64,000 bases of DNA from Lentzea albidocapillata subsp. violacea (GTDB lineage Bacteria > Actinomycetota > Actinomycetes > Mycobacteriales > Pseudonocardiaceae), in assembly GCF_900100275.1 (NCBI RefSeq), contig NZ_FNET01000010.1, forward strand, positions 124,001-188,000, read 5' to 3'. Made by a program: the position numbers and the translations under genes. Positions 36,543 to 47,804 of this stretch are shown here, in pieces. Position 1 is the stretch's first letter. Every line of letters starts with the position of its first letter. Below the pieces are notes generated by a model. It saw only the letters and a list, made by a program, of their open reading frames with translations. It did no database searches and had not been told where the DNA came from.

Positions 36543-37450
36543 TCCCCGGCGTTCTCGTCGGCCACCACCACCGGCTCGAACCGGGCTGGGCGACGGGGAC
36601 GACGGTCGTGCTGGTGCCGGCCGGAGCCGTCGGTGCCGTCGACAGCCGAGGTGGCGCTCCAGGAACCCGTGAGACTGATCTCCTGGCCCCGGCGAACCTG
36701 GTCCAGCAGGTGCACGCGATCTGCCTGTCAGGTGGCTCGGCCTACGGGCTCGCGGCCGCGGACGGCGTCATGCGCTGGCTCTCGGAACGGTCGATCGGCT
36801 TCCGGGTCGGCGCGCGGCCGCACCACGTCGTGCCGATCGTGCCGGGTGCGGTGATCTTCGACCTGCCGATGTCGGAGTGGGGCAACCGGCCGGACGCCTC
36901 GTTCGGTTACGCGGCCTGCGAGGCCGCCGCGGAGTCCTTTGCACTGGGCTGCGTCGGCGCGGGCGCCGGTGCGCGGGTCGGTTCGCTCAAGGGCGGTGTC
37001 GGCGTCGCCTCGGCCACGGTCGGCGCGCACCGGATCGGCGCGCTCGCCGTGGTGAACGCGTCCGGTGAGGTCGTCGACCGCGCGTCCGGCCTGCCGTGGC
37101 TGCCCTCGCTCGGCACGTCGGCGGTGGCGTTGCCCGAAGCCAAGCCCGAAGGCCTCAACACCACGATCGGCGTGGTCGCGGTGGACGCGGACCTGTCCAA
37201 AGCGGAGTGTCAGCGGCTCGCGATGGCCGCGCAGGACGGCCTGGCCCGCGCCGTGCGGCCCGCGCACTCGATGTTCGACGGTGACACGGTGTTCGCGCTG
37301 GCCACGGGTGCCGTGCCGCTGGCGGAGCCGCGCGCGTTCGCGCTGGACGCGTTGTGCACGGCGGCGGCCGAGATGTTCGCTGAGGCCGTGGTGTCCGGCA
37401 CGCGCGAGGCGACGTCTTTGAACGGTGTGACGGCTTTCCGCGACCTCTGA
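36539..37450 (+). CDS. P1 (S58) family peptidase
   Basis: 303 residues, GTG start in an overlap. P1/DmpA-type N-terminal nucleophile hydrolase: HHHRLEPGWATGTTVVL at the N-terminus, CLSGGSAYGLAAADGVM, and the catalytic Thr/Ser segment GLNTTIGVVAVDADL. Such enzymes self-cleave and act on beta-amino or small peptides. Same order clpS-DUF2017-P1 peptidase is conserved in mycobacteria (Rv1333). Confidence 0.9.
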   Translation: MIPGVLVGHHHRLEPGWATGTTVVLVPAGAVGAVDSRGGAPGTRETDLLAPANLVQQVHAICLSGGSAYGLAAADGVMRWLSERSIGFRVGARPHHVVPIVPGAVIFDLPMSEWGNRPDASFGYAACEAAAESFALGCVGAGAGARVGSLKGGVGVASATVGAHRIGALAVVNASGEVVDRASGLPWLPSLGTSAVALPEAKPEGLNTTIGVVAVDADLSKAECQRLAMAAQDGLARAVRPAHSMFDGDTVFALATGAVPLAEPRAFALDALCTAAAEMFAEAVVSGTREATSLNGVTAFRDL

Positions 37451-37467
37451 GCGGGTAACCACCGGGC

Positions 37468-37764
37468 ATGACCGATGTCATCGACCAGGCAGCAGGTGTC
37501 GTGTCCGAGCTGGCGCCGCCCGGTGCGGCGCGGGAGATCCCCGGCAGGGAACTCGCGGTCGTCGCGCCCGCCGGGCTGTTCGCCGCGGCGTTCCTGGTGC
37601 CACCGGGGCTGGGAAAGGTGCTGATGAAGCTGGGTGTCGCGGCCACCCCGTTCGCCGCGTGGGCGGAACTGGCCGCGTGGCGCGGGCTCGACCAGGGTCA
37701 GCGGCGGCGCGGGGTGGCGTTGCTGGCCCTCTACCTCGTGGTGGTGCTCAGCAGGCGCCGATGA
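37468..37764 (+). CDS. Small membrane protein in the ClpS/CysO block
   Basis: 98 residues. The N-terminal 30 residues are soluble; hydrophobic stretches follow (LFAAAFLVPPGLGKVL and VALLALYLVVVLSRRR) with two or three helices. Good ribosome spacing (GGGTAACCACCGGGC before ATG 37468). It is not a recognised family. In the middle of the conserved block, it may be lineage-specific. Confidence 0.7.
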   Translation: MTDVIDQAAGVVSELAPPGAAREIPGRELAVVAPAGLFAAAFLVPPGLGKVLMKLGVAATPFAAWAELAAWRGLDQGQRRRGVALLALYLVVVLSRRR

Positions 37765-37837
37765 CGCCCTGAAGTGCGGTTCCCAGCGGGTATCTCGCAT
37801 ACCGAGACAACTCTCGCCAGCCCGTAGGATTGAGCGC

Positions 37838-38248
37838 GTGCTGGTGATTCGCCGTGACCTGGTGGACGCGATGGTGGCCCACGCGCGCCGTGACCATCCC
37901 GACGAGGCGTGCGGGCAGATCGCAGGGCCGGAGGGCTCCGATCGGCCTGAGCGCATCATCGAGATGGAGAACGCGGAGCGGTCGCCGACGTTCTACCGTT
38001 TCGACGCTGCTGAGCAGCTCAAGGTGTATCGCGAGATGCAGGCCAACGACGAGGAAGCGGTGGTCATCTACCACTCGCACACCGCGACCGAGGCCTATCC
38101 GTCCCGCACCGACATCACGTTCGCGAATGAGCCCCAGGCGCACTACGTACTGGTCTCCACGCGTGACCCGATCGAGCACGAGCTGCGGTCGTACCGCATC
38201 GTCGACGGCGTTGTGACCGAGGAACCGGTCAAGATCGTCGAATCCTGA
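37838..38248 (+). CDS. mec: Mec+ JAMM metalloprotease of the CysO pathway
   Basis: 136 residues from GTG 37838 (VLVIRRDLVD). JAMM/Mov34 fold with the zinc site intact: Glu24 (PDEACG), His79/His81 (YHSHTATEAYPS) and Asp92 (RTD). In M. tuberculosis Mec releases cysteine from CysO by cleaving the last residue. Its neighbours here are cysO and cysM, so the same pathway exists. The gene is 32 bp before cysO. Confidence 0.94.
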   Translation: MLVIRRDLVDAMVAHARRDHPDEACGQIAGPEGSDRPERIIEMENAERSPTFYRFDAAEQLKVYREMQANDEEAVVIYHSHTATEAYPSRTDITFANEPQAHYVLVSTRDPIEHELRSYRIVDGVVTEEPVKIVES

Positions 38249-38272
38249 GTTGCACCCGTTTCCCGGAGGTAG

Positions 38273-39511
<1,239 letters not shown>

Positions 39512-39546
39512 CCCGACGATCTTGTCGGTGGTGCCGAGTAGGTTGT

Positions 39547-39583
39547 GACGCAGGGGTTCCCAGCTCGGGGGGACCCCTGCGTC
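39547..39583. terminator. Perfect 11-bp hairpin between convergent genes
   Basis: GACGCAGGGGT (39547-39557) and ACCCCTGCGTC (39573-39583) around 15 bases. It lies between cysM and the SMP-30 gene on the other strand, so it likely stops both. Confidence 0.8.
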
Positions 39584-39613
39584 AGCCTGCGAAGGCCGCT
39601 CCGGGCAGCTGCG

Positions 39614-40474
39614 TCAGCCGTTGAACGCGACGCTCGGCACGCCCTGGCCGGCTCCGGGCAGCACGAGCACGGAACCGTTGAGCTGCCGGTCCGCCAGCGC
39701 CTCATCGGACAGCCCGACGCGGGCCGAGGTGACGTAGAGGTCGGTGAAGTCCGGTCCGCCGAAGCAGCACGCGGTCGGGTTGTCGACCGGCACCCCGATC
39801 TCGCGGTCGAGCTCACCGGCCGGCGTGTAGCGGCGCACGGCGTGGCCGCCCCACAGCGCGACCCACACGCACCCGTCGGCGTCCACGGTCAGCCCGTCCG
39901 GCCAGCCTTCGGTGTTGCCGACGTGGGTGAACGGGCGGCGGTTCGAGACAGTGCCGGTGGCGTTGTCGAAGTCGAGGACGTCGATGCGGCGGGTCGGCGT
40001 GTCGACGAAGTACATGAGCCTGCCGTCCGGGCTCCAGCCGACGCCGTTGCTCGTGTTCACCTTGTCCACCATGACCTTCGCGGAGCCGTCGCCGGTGATC
40101 CTGGCGAGCCAGCCCTCGTCGGCGGCCTGGTCGTAGCGCATCGTGCCGGCCCACAGGCGGCCCGACGGGTCGATGCCCGCGTCGTTGCCGCGCACACCGT
40201 CACGGGCCCAGTAGACGAGCCAGCTCTTGGCGCCGTCGCGGTCGATCAGCGCGATGCCGTCGCGCAGGTTGCAGACGAGGCCACCCTGCGCGCGGGGCTT
40301 GGCGGCGCCCACGTGCTGGGGCACCACGAGCACCGCGTCGTCGTCCCGCGCGGGTGCGTACCGGTGCACCTCGGAGGCGAGGATGTCCACCCACAGCAAC
40401 GTGGAGCTGCTGTGGTCCCACGTCGGGCCCTCGCCCAGCTGGGCGGACGCGCGTACCGCTACTTCGATCGACAC
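39614..40474 (-). CDS. SMP-30/gluconolactonase-like protein
   Basis: 286 residues, ATG start at 40474. A six-bladed beta-propeller of the SMP-30/regucalcin family (LGEGPTWDHSSSTLLWVDI, GVRGNDAGIDPSGRLWAGTM, NGVGWSPDGRLMYFVDT, WPDGLTVDADGCVWVALWGG). Asn/Glu/Asp metal ligands are present. A lactonase of a sugar acid is likely; the precise substrate is unknown. It sits in reverse between cysM and rhomboid genes, which are adjacent in mycobacteria. Confidence 0.9.
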   Translation of the reverse strand: MSIEVAVRASAQLGEGPTWDHSSSTLLWVDILASEVHRYAPARDDDAVLVVPQHVGAAKPRAQGGLVCNLRDGIALIDRDGAKSWLVYWARDGVRGNDAGIDPSGRLWAGTMRYDQAADEGWLARITGDGSAKVMVDKVNTSNGVGWSPDGRLMYFVDTPTRRIDVLDFDNATGTVSNRRPFTHVGNTEGWPDGLTVDADGCVWVALWGGHAVRRYTPAGELDREIGVPVDNPTACCFGGPDFTDLYVTSARVGLSDEALADRQLNGSVLVLPGAGQGVPSVAFNG

Positions 40475-40507
40475 CCAACCACCTTAGTTCCCACGTACTC
40501 TGGACAA

Positions 40508-41119
40508 GTGGACCGCACCGCGCTCGCGAAACGGGTAATACCGCCGCATCCAGTGCTGTCGCTGCTCGTCGTGGCGGGGTTCGTCGGCTTCCTCTACGCC
40601 GTCGAGGCCTTCGACGTGGCGACCGGCGGCTCGCTGGAGGACGACGGCGTGCTGCCGCGTGACTTCGGCGAGTGGGACAACCTGCTGTGGATGCCGTTGA
40701 TCCACGGCGACTGGAGCCACCTCACCGGCAACGCGGTTCCGTTGCTGCTGCTGGGGTTCCTCGCGAACTCGGGTGGTCTCAAGCAGTTCTTCCAGGTCAC
40801 CGCCGTCATCTGGTTGTCGTCCGCGCTGGGCGTGTGGGTGTTCGGCAGCCCCGGCAGCCACATCGGCGCGTCCGGGCTGGTGTTCGGCTTCCTCGCGTTC
40901 CTGCTGGTGCGCGGGATCTTCGCGCGTTCGTGGCTGCAACTGGTGATCGCCGTCGGCGTGTTCATGCTGTACGGCGCCGCATTGTGGGGCGTGCTGCCCG
41001 GCCAGCCCGGTGTGTCGTGGGAAGGCCACCTGTTCGGCGCAATCGGCGGAGTTCTGGCTGCGTGGGGTGTTTCTCGCGACAACCGCCGCGCGAGCGCACC
41101 GGCTACATTCACGGCGTGA
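40508..41119 (+). CDS. Rhomboid family intramembrane serine protease
   Basis: 203 residues from GTG 40508 ([14 protein letters not shown]), six helices. Catalytic Ser in [13 protein letters not shown] (GxSG) and catalytic His in [15 protein letters not shown]; the [15 protein letters not shown] loop is also typical. It cleaves membrane proteins within the bilayer. Its TGA overlaps the murI start (GTGA), as in mycobacteria (Rv1337 order). Confidence 0.93.
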   Translation: MDRTALAKRVIPPHPVLSLLVVAGFVGFLYAVEAFDVATGGSLEDDGVLPRDFGEWDNLLWMPLIHGDWSHLTGNAVPLLLLGFLANSGGLKQFFQVTAVIWLSSALGVWVFGSPGSHIGASGLVFGFLAFLLVRGIFARSWLQLVIAVGVFMLYGAALWGVLPGQPGVSWEGHLFGAIGGVLAAWGVSRDNRRASAPATFTA

Positions 41120-41883
41120 CGATCGGGATCATGGACTCGGGCGTCGGCGGCCTCACCGTCGCCCGCGCGATCATGGACCAGCTGCCGGGCGAGTCGATCC
41201 ACTACATCGGCGACACGGCTCATGGTCCCTATGGGCCGCTGCCGATCGCGCAGGCGCGCAAGCACGCCCTGGAGATCTGCGACCGGCTCGTGGACGAGGG
41301 CGCGAAGATGCTGGTGATCGCGTGCAACACCGCGTCCGCCGCCTGCTTCCGCGACGCCCGCGAGCGCTACGACGTGCCGGTGGTCGAGGTGATCCTTCCC
41401 GCCGTGCGCCGTGCGGTGAGGACGACGCACAGCGGCCGGGTCGGCGTGATCGCCACGGTCGGCACGATCAACTCCCACGCCTACCAGGACGCGTTCCAGG
41501 CCGCGCGCGACGTGACGGTGACGGCGGCGGCGTGCCCCCGGTTCGTCGACTTCGTGGAGCGCGGCATCACCTCCGGCCGGCAGGTGCTCGGGCTGGCGCA
41601 GGCCTACCTGGAACCGTTGCAGCGCGCCGAGGTCGACACGGTCGTGCTGGGCTGCACGCACTACCCGTTGCTGACGGGCGTGATCCAGATCGTCATGGGC
41701 GAGCACGTGACGCTGGTGTCGAGCGCCGAGGAGACGGTGAAGGACGTCGTGCGGCTGCTGACCGAGCGCGACGAGTTCGCACCGTCCGGCCCGGCCGTGC
41801 ACCGCGTGACGTGCACCGGCCCGCCCGAGCGGTTCGCGAAGCTCGCGGGCCGGTTCCTGCCGACCTTCGAACAGTGGGGCTGA
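41116..41883 (+). CDS. murI: Glutamate racemase
   Basis: 255 residues from GTG 41116. Makes D-glutamate for peptidoglycan. The two active-site cysteines are in ACNTASA and [24 protein letters not shown] and [11 protein letters not shown] are also diagnostic. Followed by the MBL-fold phosphodiesterase gene. Confidence 0.96.
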   Translation: MTIGIMDSGVGGLTVARAIMDQLPGESIHYIGDTAHGPYGPLPIAQARKHALEICDRLVDEGAKMLVIACNTASAACFRDARERYDVPVVEVILPAVRRAVRTTHSGRVGVIATVGTINSHAYQDAFQAARDVTVTAAACPRFVDFVERGITSGRQVLGLAQAYLEPLQRAEVDTVVLGCTHYPLLTGVIQIVMGEHVTLVSSAEETVKDVVRLLTERDEFAPSGPAVHRVTCTGPPERFAKLAGRFLPTFEQWG

Positions 41884-41884
41884 C

Positions 41885-42652
41885 GTGCTGCTGACCGTGC
41901 TCGGCTGCTCCGGCAGCATCCCCGGACCCGGCGCGGCGGCCTCGGGGTACCTGCTGGAGGCCGACGGGTTCACGCTGGCGCTGGAGTTCGGCAACGGCGT
42001 GCTGTCGCGGTTCCAGGAGGAGCGGCCGCTGTTCTCGATGGACGCGCTGGTGCTCTCGCATCTGCACCCGGACCACTGCGTCGACGTGTCTTCCCTATAC
42101 GTGGCAAGGAAATACCACCCTCTTCCGCCGTCCGGGCCGTTGCCCGTCCACGCGCCCGCCGAGGCGCACTCGCGGTTCGTCGCCGCCTACGCGCCGAACG
42201 AGGCCGAGCGGTCGTCACTGGACTTCAGCGACGTCTTCTCCTTCCACGGCCTGGGTTCGCGGGTGGAGATCGGACCGTTCACCGTGGACTCCGCGGTGGT
42301 CGCACATCCTTGCGAGGCCTACGGGTTCCGGATCTCGTGCGGCGGGGTGACGCTGGCGTACACCGGGGACAGCGGGCCCTGCGCCGCGCTGGACTCGCTG
42401 GCGGCCGGCGCCGATGTACTGCTGAGCGAGGCGAGCTGGACGCACGCGCCTGAGCGCCAGCCGGACCTGCACCTGTCCGGGCGCGAGGCGGGGGAACTGG
42501 CCGCGCGGGCGGGAGCCGGCCGGCTGCTGATCACGCACGTGCCGCCGTGGACGTCGCGTGAGGACGTGCTGGAGGAGGCCCGGTCGGCGTTCGGCGGGCC
42601 CAGTGAGCTGGTCGTGCAGGGCGGCCGGTACGAGATGGGGGAGCGGGCATGA
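41885..42652 (+). CDS. Metallo-beta-lactamase-fold phosphodiesterase (Rv1339-like cAMP phosphodiesterase)
   Basis: 255 residues. Metal motif SHLHPDHCVDVSSLY (HxHxDH), a middle His (VVAHPCEAYGF), TGDSGPCAALD and the last His (LITHVPPW). Order after murI and before rph as in M. tuberculosis, where Rv1339 has been described as an atypical cAMP phosphodiesterase. The activity here is by homology. Confidence 0.85.
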   Translation: MLLTVLGCSGSIPGPGAAASGYLLEADGFTLALEFGNGVLSRFQEERPLFSMDALVLSHLHPDHCVDVSSLYVARKYHPLPPSGPLPVHAPAEAHSRFVAAYAPNEAERSSLDFSDVFSFHGLGSRVEIGPFTVDSAVVAHPCEAYGFRISCGGVTLAYTGDSGPCAALDSLAAGADVLLSEASWTHAPERQPDLHLSGREAGELAARAGAGRLLITHVPPWTSREDVLEEARSAFGGPSELVVQGGRYEMGERA

Positions 42653-43065
42653 TCAACCTGGAGCGCGTCGGCGAGCACGAGTTCGTCGCTTCCAACGGTC
42701 GCGGTGCGTCGGTGCGGATCGGCCGCAAGGGCCAGGAGGGCTCGTTCAGCCCGGTCGAACTGCTGGTCGCGGCCGCCGCCGGGTGCGCCATGGTGACGTC
42801 GGAGACGTTGATCCTGCGCAGAACCGGCGGCGACAAGCTGACAGCGGAGGCGGACGCCGTCCAGTCCGAGAGCGGCAACGAGGTGATCTCCATCCCGGTG
42901 ACGCTCTCGTACGACCTGTCCGCGGTGGACGACCCGGAGGCGCTGGAAACCGTCGTCCGGCGCGCCGTGGAGCAGTTCTGCACGGTCACGCGGACGTTGA
43001 AGCAGTCGGCGACGTCGCCGCTTCAGCTCCCGACACCGCTCCAGACGGCTTCCGAGCCGCTGTGA
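42649..43065 (+). CDS. OsmC family protein
   Basis: 138 residues; ATGA overlap with the preceding gene. OsmC fold: GSFSPVELLVAAAAGCAMVTSE contains the expected active cysteine (AAGCAM). A second family Cys is in VEQFCTVTRTLK. Probable thiol-dependent peroxide detoxification. Its last 43 bases overlap the DUF2231 gene on the opposite strand. Confidence 0.88.
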   Translation: MINLERVGEHEFVASNGRGASVRIGRKGQEGSFSPVELLVAAAAGCAMVTSETLILRRTGGDKLTAEADAVQSESGNEVISIPVTLSYDLSAVDDPEALETVVRRAVEQFCTVTRTLKQSATSPLQLPTPLQTASEPL

Positions 43066-43517
43066 CCGGCGCGCACGGTCTGCACCGTCGTCCCGATCGC
43101 GAGCAGCACGACCAGGACGGACACCACGACTGAGAGCACCCGCCACGTCTTCGTGGTGGGTGCCTCGGCCTGGCGTTCGCGGTCCGCGAGCCGGCCCGCG
43201 ACCAGCAGCGCGATCACCGCGACGCCGAACCCGAGCGCGATGGGCAGCAGCGTGGTGCCGAGGTCGGCGTGAATCTGGATGGCGGGGTTCTGGACGCCGT
43301 TGTTCTGCAGTGCCGCCTGGAAGTCCTCGCCGGTCTGCTTGGCCACCGGGACCGCCGCGACGCCTGCCAGCGTGACCCCCAGAACGGGCCACGCGTACCT
43401 GCGCCGCCAGGCCGGGACCAGCGCGATCGCGACCGAACTGAGCGCCGCGAGAGGCAACAGCGCGACCACCGCGTGCACCAGCAACGGGTGAAGCGGAATA
43501 CCGTCGATCGTCAGCAT
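43023..43517 (-). CDS. DUF2231 membrane protein
   Basis: 164 residues from ATG 43517 ([26 protein letters not shown]), which carries the family's His-rich N-terminal motif. Four hydrophobic helices. Unknown role; DUF2231 proteins may bind heme. Convergent with and overlapping the OsmC gene by 43 bp. Confidence 0.85.
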   Translation of the reverse strand: MLTIDGIPLHPLLVHAVVALLPLAALSSVAIALVPAWRRRYAWPVLGVTLAGVAAVPVAKQTGEDFQAALQNNGVQNPAIQIHADLGTTLLPIALGFGVAVIALLVAGRLADRERQAEAPTTKTWRVLSVVVSVLVVLLAIGTTVQTVRAGHSGSEAVWSGVGS

Positions 43518-43566
43518 GTCTCTCCCTACGCCATGGCGCTCCGCAGGGTTCATTAGGGTATGCGCC

Positions 43567-44331
43567 GTGGTGCGAAGCGATGGCCGAAACGACGACGTGT
43601 TGCGTGACATCCGGATCACGCGTGGATATCAGACCTGGCCCGCGGGCTCGGTCCTGATCGAGTTCGGGAACACCCGCGTGCTGTGCGCCGCGAGTGTCAC
43701 CGAAGGCGTTCCCCGGTGGCGCCAGGGCTCCGGCCTCGGCTGGGTGACCGCCGAGTACGCGATGCTCCCGTCAGCCACGCACAGCCGCAGCGACCGCGAG
43801 TCCGTGAAGGGCCGCATCGGCGGCCGCACGCACGAGATCTCGCGCCTGATCGGCCGTTCCTTGCGTGCCTGCATCGACCTGGCGGCGTTGGGCGAGAACA
43901 CCATCGTCATCGACTGCGACGTCATCCAGGCCGACGGCGGCACCCGTACCGCCGCGATCACCGGCGCGTACGTCGCGCTGGCCGACGCGGTGACGTACCT
44001 GGGCGCAGCGGGCCGCCTGGCCGACCCGTCGCCGCTGTCGTGCGCGGTGTCCGCGGTGTCGGTGGGCGTCGTGGACGGCCGCGTCCGGCTGGACCTGCCG
44101 TACGAGGAGGACTCGCGCGCGGAGGTCGACATGAACGTCGTCGCCACCGACGCCGGCACTTTGATCGAGGTCCAGGGCACCGGCGAGGGCGCGACGTTCG
44201 CACGGTCCACTTTGGATCGCATGCTCGACATCGCCCTACAGGGCTGCGTCGAACTGAACCGCCTCCAGGCCGAGGCGCTGGCCCAGCCGTACCCCGGCAT
44301 CCTGCCGGAGCCCAAGGCGAGCAAGCGATGA
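43567..44331 (+). CDS. rph: Ribonuclease PH
   Basis: 254 residues from GTG 43567 ([10 protein letters not shown]); GTG 43570 is an alternative. Trims the 3' ends of tRNA precursors using phosphate. Marks: [42 protein letters not shown] and [23 protein letters not shown] overlap region with rdgB. Confidence 0.95.
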   Translation: MVRSDGRNDDVLRDIRITRGYQTWPAGSVLIEFGNTRVLCAASVTEGVPRWRQGSGLGWVTAEYAMLPSATHSRSDRESVKGRIGGRTHEISRLIGRSLRACIDLAALGENTIVIDCDVIQADGGTRTAAITGAYVALADAVTYLGAAGRLADPSPLSCAVSAVSVGVVDGRVRLDLPYEEDSRAEVDMNVVATDAGTLIEVQGTGEGATFARSTLDRMLDIALQGCVELNRLQAEALAQPYPGILPEPKASKR

Positions 44332-44927
44332 AGCTGCTTCTGGCTTCCCGCAACGCGAAGAAGCTCCGCGAACTCCAGCGCATCGTCGTCGCCGAGGCCC
44401 TGTCCGGCATCGAGGTGCTGTCCCTGTCGGACGTGCCGGAGTTCCCGGAGGCCCCCGAGACCGCGCCCGACTTCGAGGGCAACGCGCTGGCGAAGGCCCG
44501 CGACGCCGCTGCCGCCACGGGGCTCGCGTCCGTGGCCGACGACTCCGGGCTCGCGGTGGACGAACTGAACGGCATGCCCGGCGTGCTGTCCGCCCGTTGG
44601 TCGGGCCGCCACGGCGACGACGACGCCAACCTGGACCTGTTGCTCGGTCAGCTCGGCGACGTGCCGGACGAGCGTCGCGGCGCTGCCTTCGTGTCGGTGG
44701 TCGCTCTTGTCGTACCGGGCGGTGAAGAGGTCGTCGTGCGCGGGGAGTGGCGCGGCACGTTGCTGCGGGCCCGTCGCGGCACCAACGGCTTCGGCTACGA
44801 CCCGATCTTCGTGCCCGAGGGGTACGAGGTCACCTCGGCCGAGATGACAGCGGAGGAGAAGGACGCGGAGTCGCACCGGGGCCGCGCCCTGAAGCTCCTG
44901 GTGCCGTACCTGCGCAAGCTGGCCTAG
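44328..44927 (+). CDS. rdgB: XTP/dITP diphosphatase (RdgB/HAM1)
   Basis: 199 residues from ATG 44328, overlapping the rph stop. Removes non-canonical purine nucleotides. Marks: [40 protein letters not shown] and [15 protein letters not shown]. Last gene of the mycobacteria-like block; its end overlaps the broken NACHT gene by four bases. Confidence 0.95.
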   Translation: MKLLLASRNAKKLRELQRIVVAEALSGIEVLSLSDVPEFPEAPETAPDFEGNALAKARDAAAATGLASVADDSGLAVDELNGMPGVLSARWSGRHGDDDANLDLLLGQLGDVPDERRGAAFVSVVALVVPGGEEVVVRGEWRGTLLRARRGTNGFGYDPIFVPEGYEVTSAEMTAEEKDAESHRGRALKLLVPYLRKLA

Positions 44928-47169
44928 TTTCGCCACCTGATCTTCACGTCGGGACCGAGCTGCTCGATTCCGACGTGAAGGTTGCGTCGGCGCAGCTCCA
45001 GAAGCAGCGAGCGGTTCCGCAGCGGCTCGATGTCGATCGGGCCCCAGTCGTCGACCTCGATCGTCTCCAGTCTCGGAGGTGCGGGCACGACGCTCAGATC
45101 GACCCAACCGTGGCAGCCCAGTCTGCGAAGCAGAGCCATGTCGGCGATCGGACTCATGTCGCAGTCAGGTGCGGGTTCGCTCAGCGACAGGGTGACGAGT
45201 TCGCGACCGCGCAGGAACTCGAGCGTGTGCCAGGGTTCGACCTGAAAGAGGCCGAGCGTGTGTTCGATCGGCGGCAGCTGGTCGAGATTCTCGAGTTGCA
45301 CTGCGCCGTACAGAAACAGCGAGTGCGGGGTCGTCGCCTTGAGCGGGCTCACGTCGACCACCCCGGTCACCGGAACGCTGAGATGTCTCAGCCCCGGCAC
45401 GTCCTGGACGAACGTCAGGTCGGTCTGTTCCTCGTCATCCGTCAGGAAGATGTCGACGGCGGTCAGACGGCGCAACCGTGGAAGGTGGGGGATCAACCGG
45501 ATGGTCGTGATCCTGGCGCAGCCGTCGTCCAGCGGTGCGTGCGACAGCACCTCTTCCGCGTAACGCCGGCGATCGAAGTTGAGCCACGCTTCGAGCGGCC
45601 AGGTACTCCTGAAAGGTCCGGTGCACGAAGTCGACCTGGCCCGGGACGAGTTCGCGGATGACTCCGCTGCGTTCCAGCAGGTGTGTGACAACAGCGTCCG
45701 TCTCCTCGTCCACGTTCGGCATCGAGCGGATCTTGCGGGCTACGTGCTCGTGCACCTTCGAGGTCGGCAGCTGACTGCGCCCGCCCAGGGTCAGCCGCCA
45801 GGCCAGGTCTCGCAGCAGCAACGGTGAGGAAGCCAGGGAACGCAGATGCACTCGGCTGTCGAGTTGGCTGACCAGCCGACGCCGGGCCTCCTCCGGCGCA
45901 CCGGCCGCCTCGTGCCACCGCTGGAGGAAGATCCTCACGTCGACCGGACTCATCTGTTGCAGGACCGTTGACGAGAAATTCAGCTCCGCCAACCACTTCT
46001 TGTCCGCCGCGGCAGGGCGTGCCGTCACCACGACCTGCGCCAGGGGGAAGGTGTGCAGGAGTTCGCGCAGCCACTCGCGGACGTGGGGGCGCTTCGACGG
46101 CGGTACCTCGTCCACGCCGTCGACCAGCAGCAGTCCCCCTGCCCTCCCGCAACACGCGATGGACCCAGCCTGCCGGCATGATTCCGGCCAGCCATCCGGT
46201 GACGAACTCCTCGGGCTTGGCGGGCATCGGTGAGTCGGCGTAGGCGCGTAACCGGATCGGGAAGGGGATCAGCCCGTTCCACGAGCGCAGGTCGCCCACG
46301 AAGCCGCCACGGGCGGCGGTGACCGCGATCCAGTCCAGCAGCGTGGTCTTGCCGGAGCCCGCTTCTCCGCGCACGAAGGTGCGGCTGACCAAAGCGGACT
46401 CCACTCGCACACCGGAGTGCGACTGCTGGTCCGCCTCACCGAACCATCCGTGCCGTAGGCGTTCCTGGCCTGACACCGTGAGACTCAGGTAGGCCACGCT
46501 CAGTGCCAGGCGTGGACGGTCCTTCACGGACAGGCCGAGGAGTTCCAGCCGGTCCAGGCTCACTGTGATGTAGCGCAGGTATTCGTCGCGGAACTCGTCG
46601 TCGTTGTCAGCGCCTTGCGGGGCGTGCAACGACGTTCGTGGCAGGCGAGAGAGCGCGTCCTCCAGCAAGGCGGTCTGGGCGGTGGCGCGGGAGAGAACCT
46701 CGGCCAGCGCACGCGGCTGGAACGACGGCAGGTTTCTGATGATCTGCACGAGGTAGCGGCAGGACTGGTCGAGGGCGATCTCGTAACACCGGCCCAGGTC
46801 CTGGCGAGGCACCGAACCGCGGATGCGCTGGGCCAGGACTTCGGGGTCGGCGTCGTCGGAGAGCAGGGCCTCGTCGGACAGGTCGACGGACGACAGCGCC
46901 TCCTCCACCGCGGTGAGGGAGGCGGCGACGTCGTCGTCGGCGAACCGTTCGAGGACGGGCGCCAACTGCTCGGTGACCTGGTGCCCGATGTGCTGGACGA
47001 GAGTGTCGAGTTTGGCTCGCTGGTAGGGCTTCGCGAGTTCCGCTGCCGCGAGATCGGCGAGTGATCTGGCCAGTGCGTCTTCCTCGGCGTGACTGGCGAG
47101 CCACTCGGTGGCGGCGCGCATCGCCACCGATTGACCGAGCTTGGAGACAGCGGCGATTTCGAACCCCAC
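44924..47169 (-). pseudogene. NACHT NTPase gene broken by two frame changes
   Basis: Three consecutive frames together spell a NACHT protein. N-terminal helical region about 1-230 and Walker A (FVRGEAGSGKTTLLDW) read in one frame from GTG 47169 to about 46140. Walker B (GLLLVDGVDEVPPSK), sensor (VVVTARPAA) and the end motif (VDFVHRTFQEYLAA) read in a second frame, about 46135 to 45610. The C-terminal Leu-rich part (LPRLRRLTAVDIFL, GLRHLSVPVTGVVDVSPLK) reads in the third frame to 44924. The first change coincides with a run of five C (46135-46139); losing one base would restore VLREGRGLLLVDGVDEV. The second joins FQEYLAA almost directly to the Leu-rich domain, so it looks like an internal deletion. 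Confidence 0.78.
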
Positions 47170-47179
47170 CCAAATGAGG

Positions 47180-47521
47180 CTAGACGTTGGCCGCCTGGGC
47201 GTGGGAGGCCACCGACACGACGCAGACACCGGCAGCGATCAGGGCCATGCCGGCGAGCATGGCGAGGTTCAGCGGGTCAGCGAAGAGGACTCGGCTCGTG
47301 ATCGCCACCAGGGCGATACCCGCGCCTGCCCAGATCGCATAGGTGATCGCGACCGGCACGCCCATTCTGATCACGAGTGATTCGAGGTAGAGGGCGGTCA
47401 GGAAGCCGACGCCGAGGCCGGCCGTGGGCCACGGTTTGGTGAAGCCGTCGGAGTATTTGAGGCAGAGGGTCGCGAAAACCTCCGCACCTACGGCCAGAGT
47501 CAGCAATATCCACTTGAGCAT
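47180..47521 (-). CDS. Small multidrug resistance (SMR) transporter
   Basis: 113 residues from ATG 47521, four helices. Conserved Glu14 (LAVGAEVFATLCLKYSDGF) and YAIWAGAGIALVA match EmrE/QacE/Sug-type proton antiporters that expel cationic drugs or guanidinium. Its long leader (47522-47750) may carry regulation; no riboswitch could be matched. It starts 10 bp after the NACHT gene start, so both are read in the same direction. Confidence 0.92.
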   Translation of the reverse strand: MLKWILLTLAVGAEVFATLCLKYSDGFTKPWPTAGLGVGFLTALYLESLVIRMGVPVAITYAIWAGAGIALVAITSRVLFADPLNLAMLAGMALIAAGVCVVSVASHAQAANV

Positions 47522-47749
47522 TGAAGTTTCCCAGCACGAAATGCACGCAGCGCTTGGCATGCGTGTTGAAGAGAACGGTTGACAGTGGGCGAAAAGCCCT
47601 GGTCAGCCGCCGCGCGTGGGGAAGTGGACTCGCAAGATGAAATCAGACGGGATGTCGGGGCCGTTAGGTGCCGTCAAACGACACACGGTGTATCACCCTC
47701 ACCGGAACAGGGGCGGCTTTGTTGCACGCCCTCGCCTCGACCATACCTG
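47522..47749 (-). other. Leader/intergenic region before the SMR gene
   Basis: About 230 bases with no gene seen on either strand. A guanidine-type leader was considered because SMR genes can be guanidine exporters, but I see no match to the guanidine-I core. Confidence 0.4.
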
Positions 47750-47787
47750 AAAAAAGGGCCGCCGTCGCAGTCGAAGCGACGGCGGCC
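47750..47787 (-). terminator. Strong rho-independent terminator of the bcp operon
   Basis: GGCCGCCGTCGC (47757-47768), loop AGTCGAA, GCGACGGCGGCC (47776-47787), preceded on the plus strand by AAAAAA, which reads as a U-tract after the hairpin on the minus strand. It ends the bcp transcript. Confidence 0.9.
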
Positions 47788-47804
47788 TCACGTCCGGTGG
47801 GAAA

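Noticed and set aside
47522..47749. Guanidine riboswitch before the SMR gene
   Set aside because: The leader lacks the conserved core that I would expect for guanidine-I, so I do not call it.
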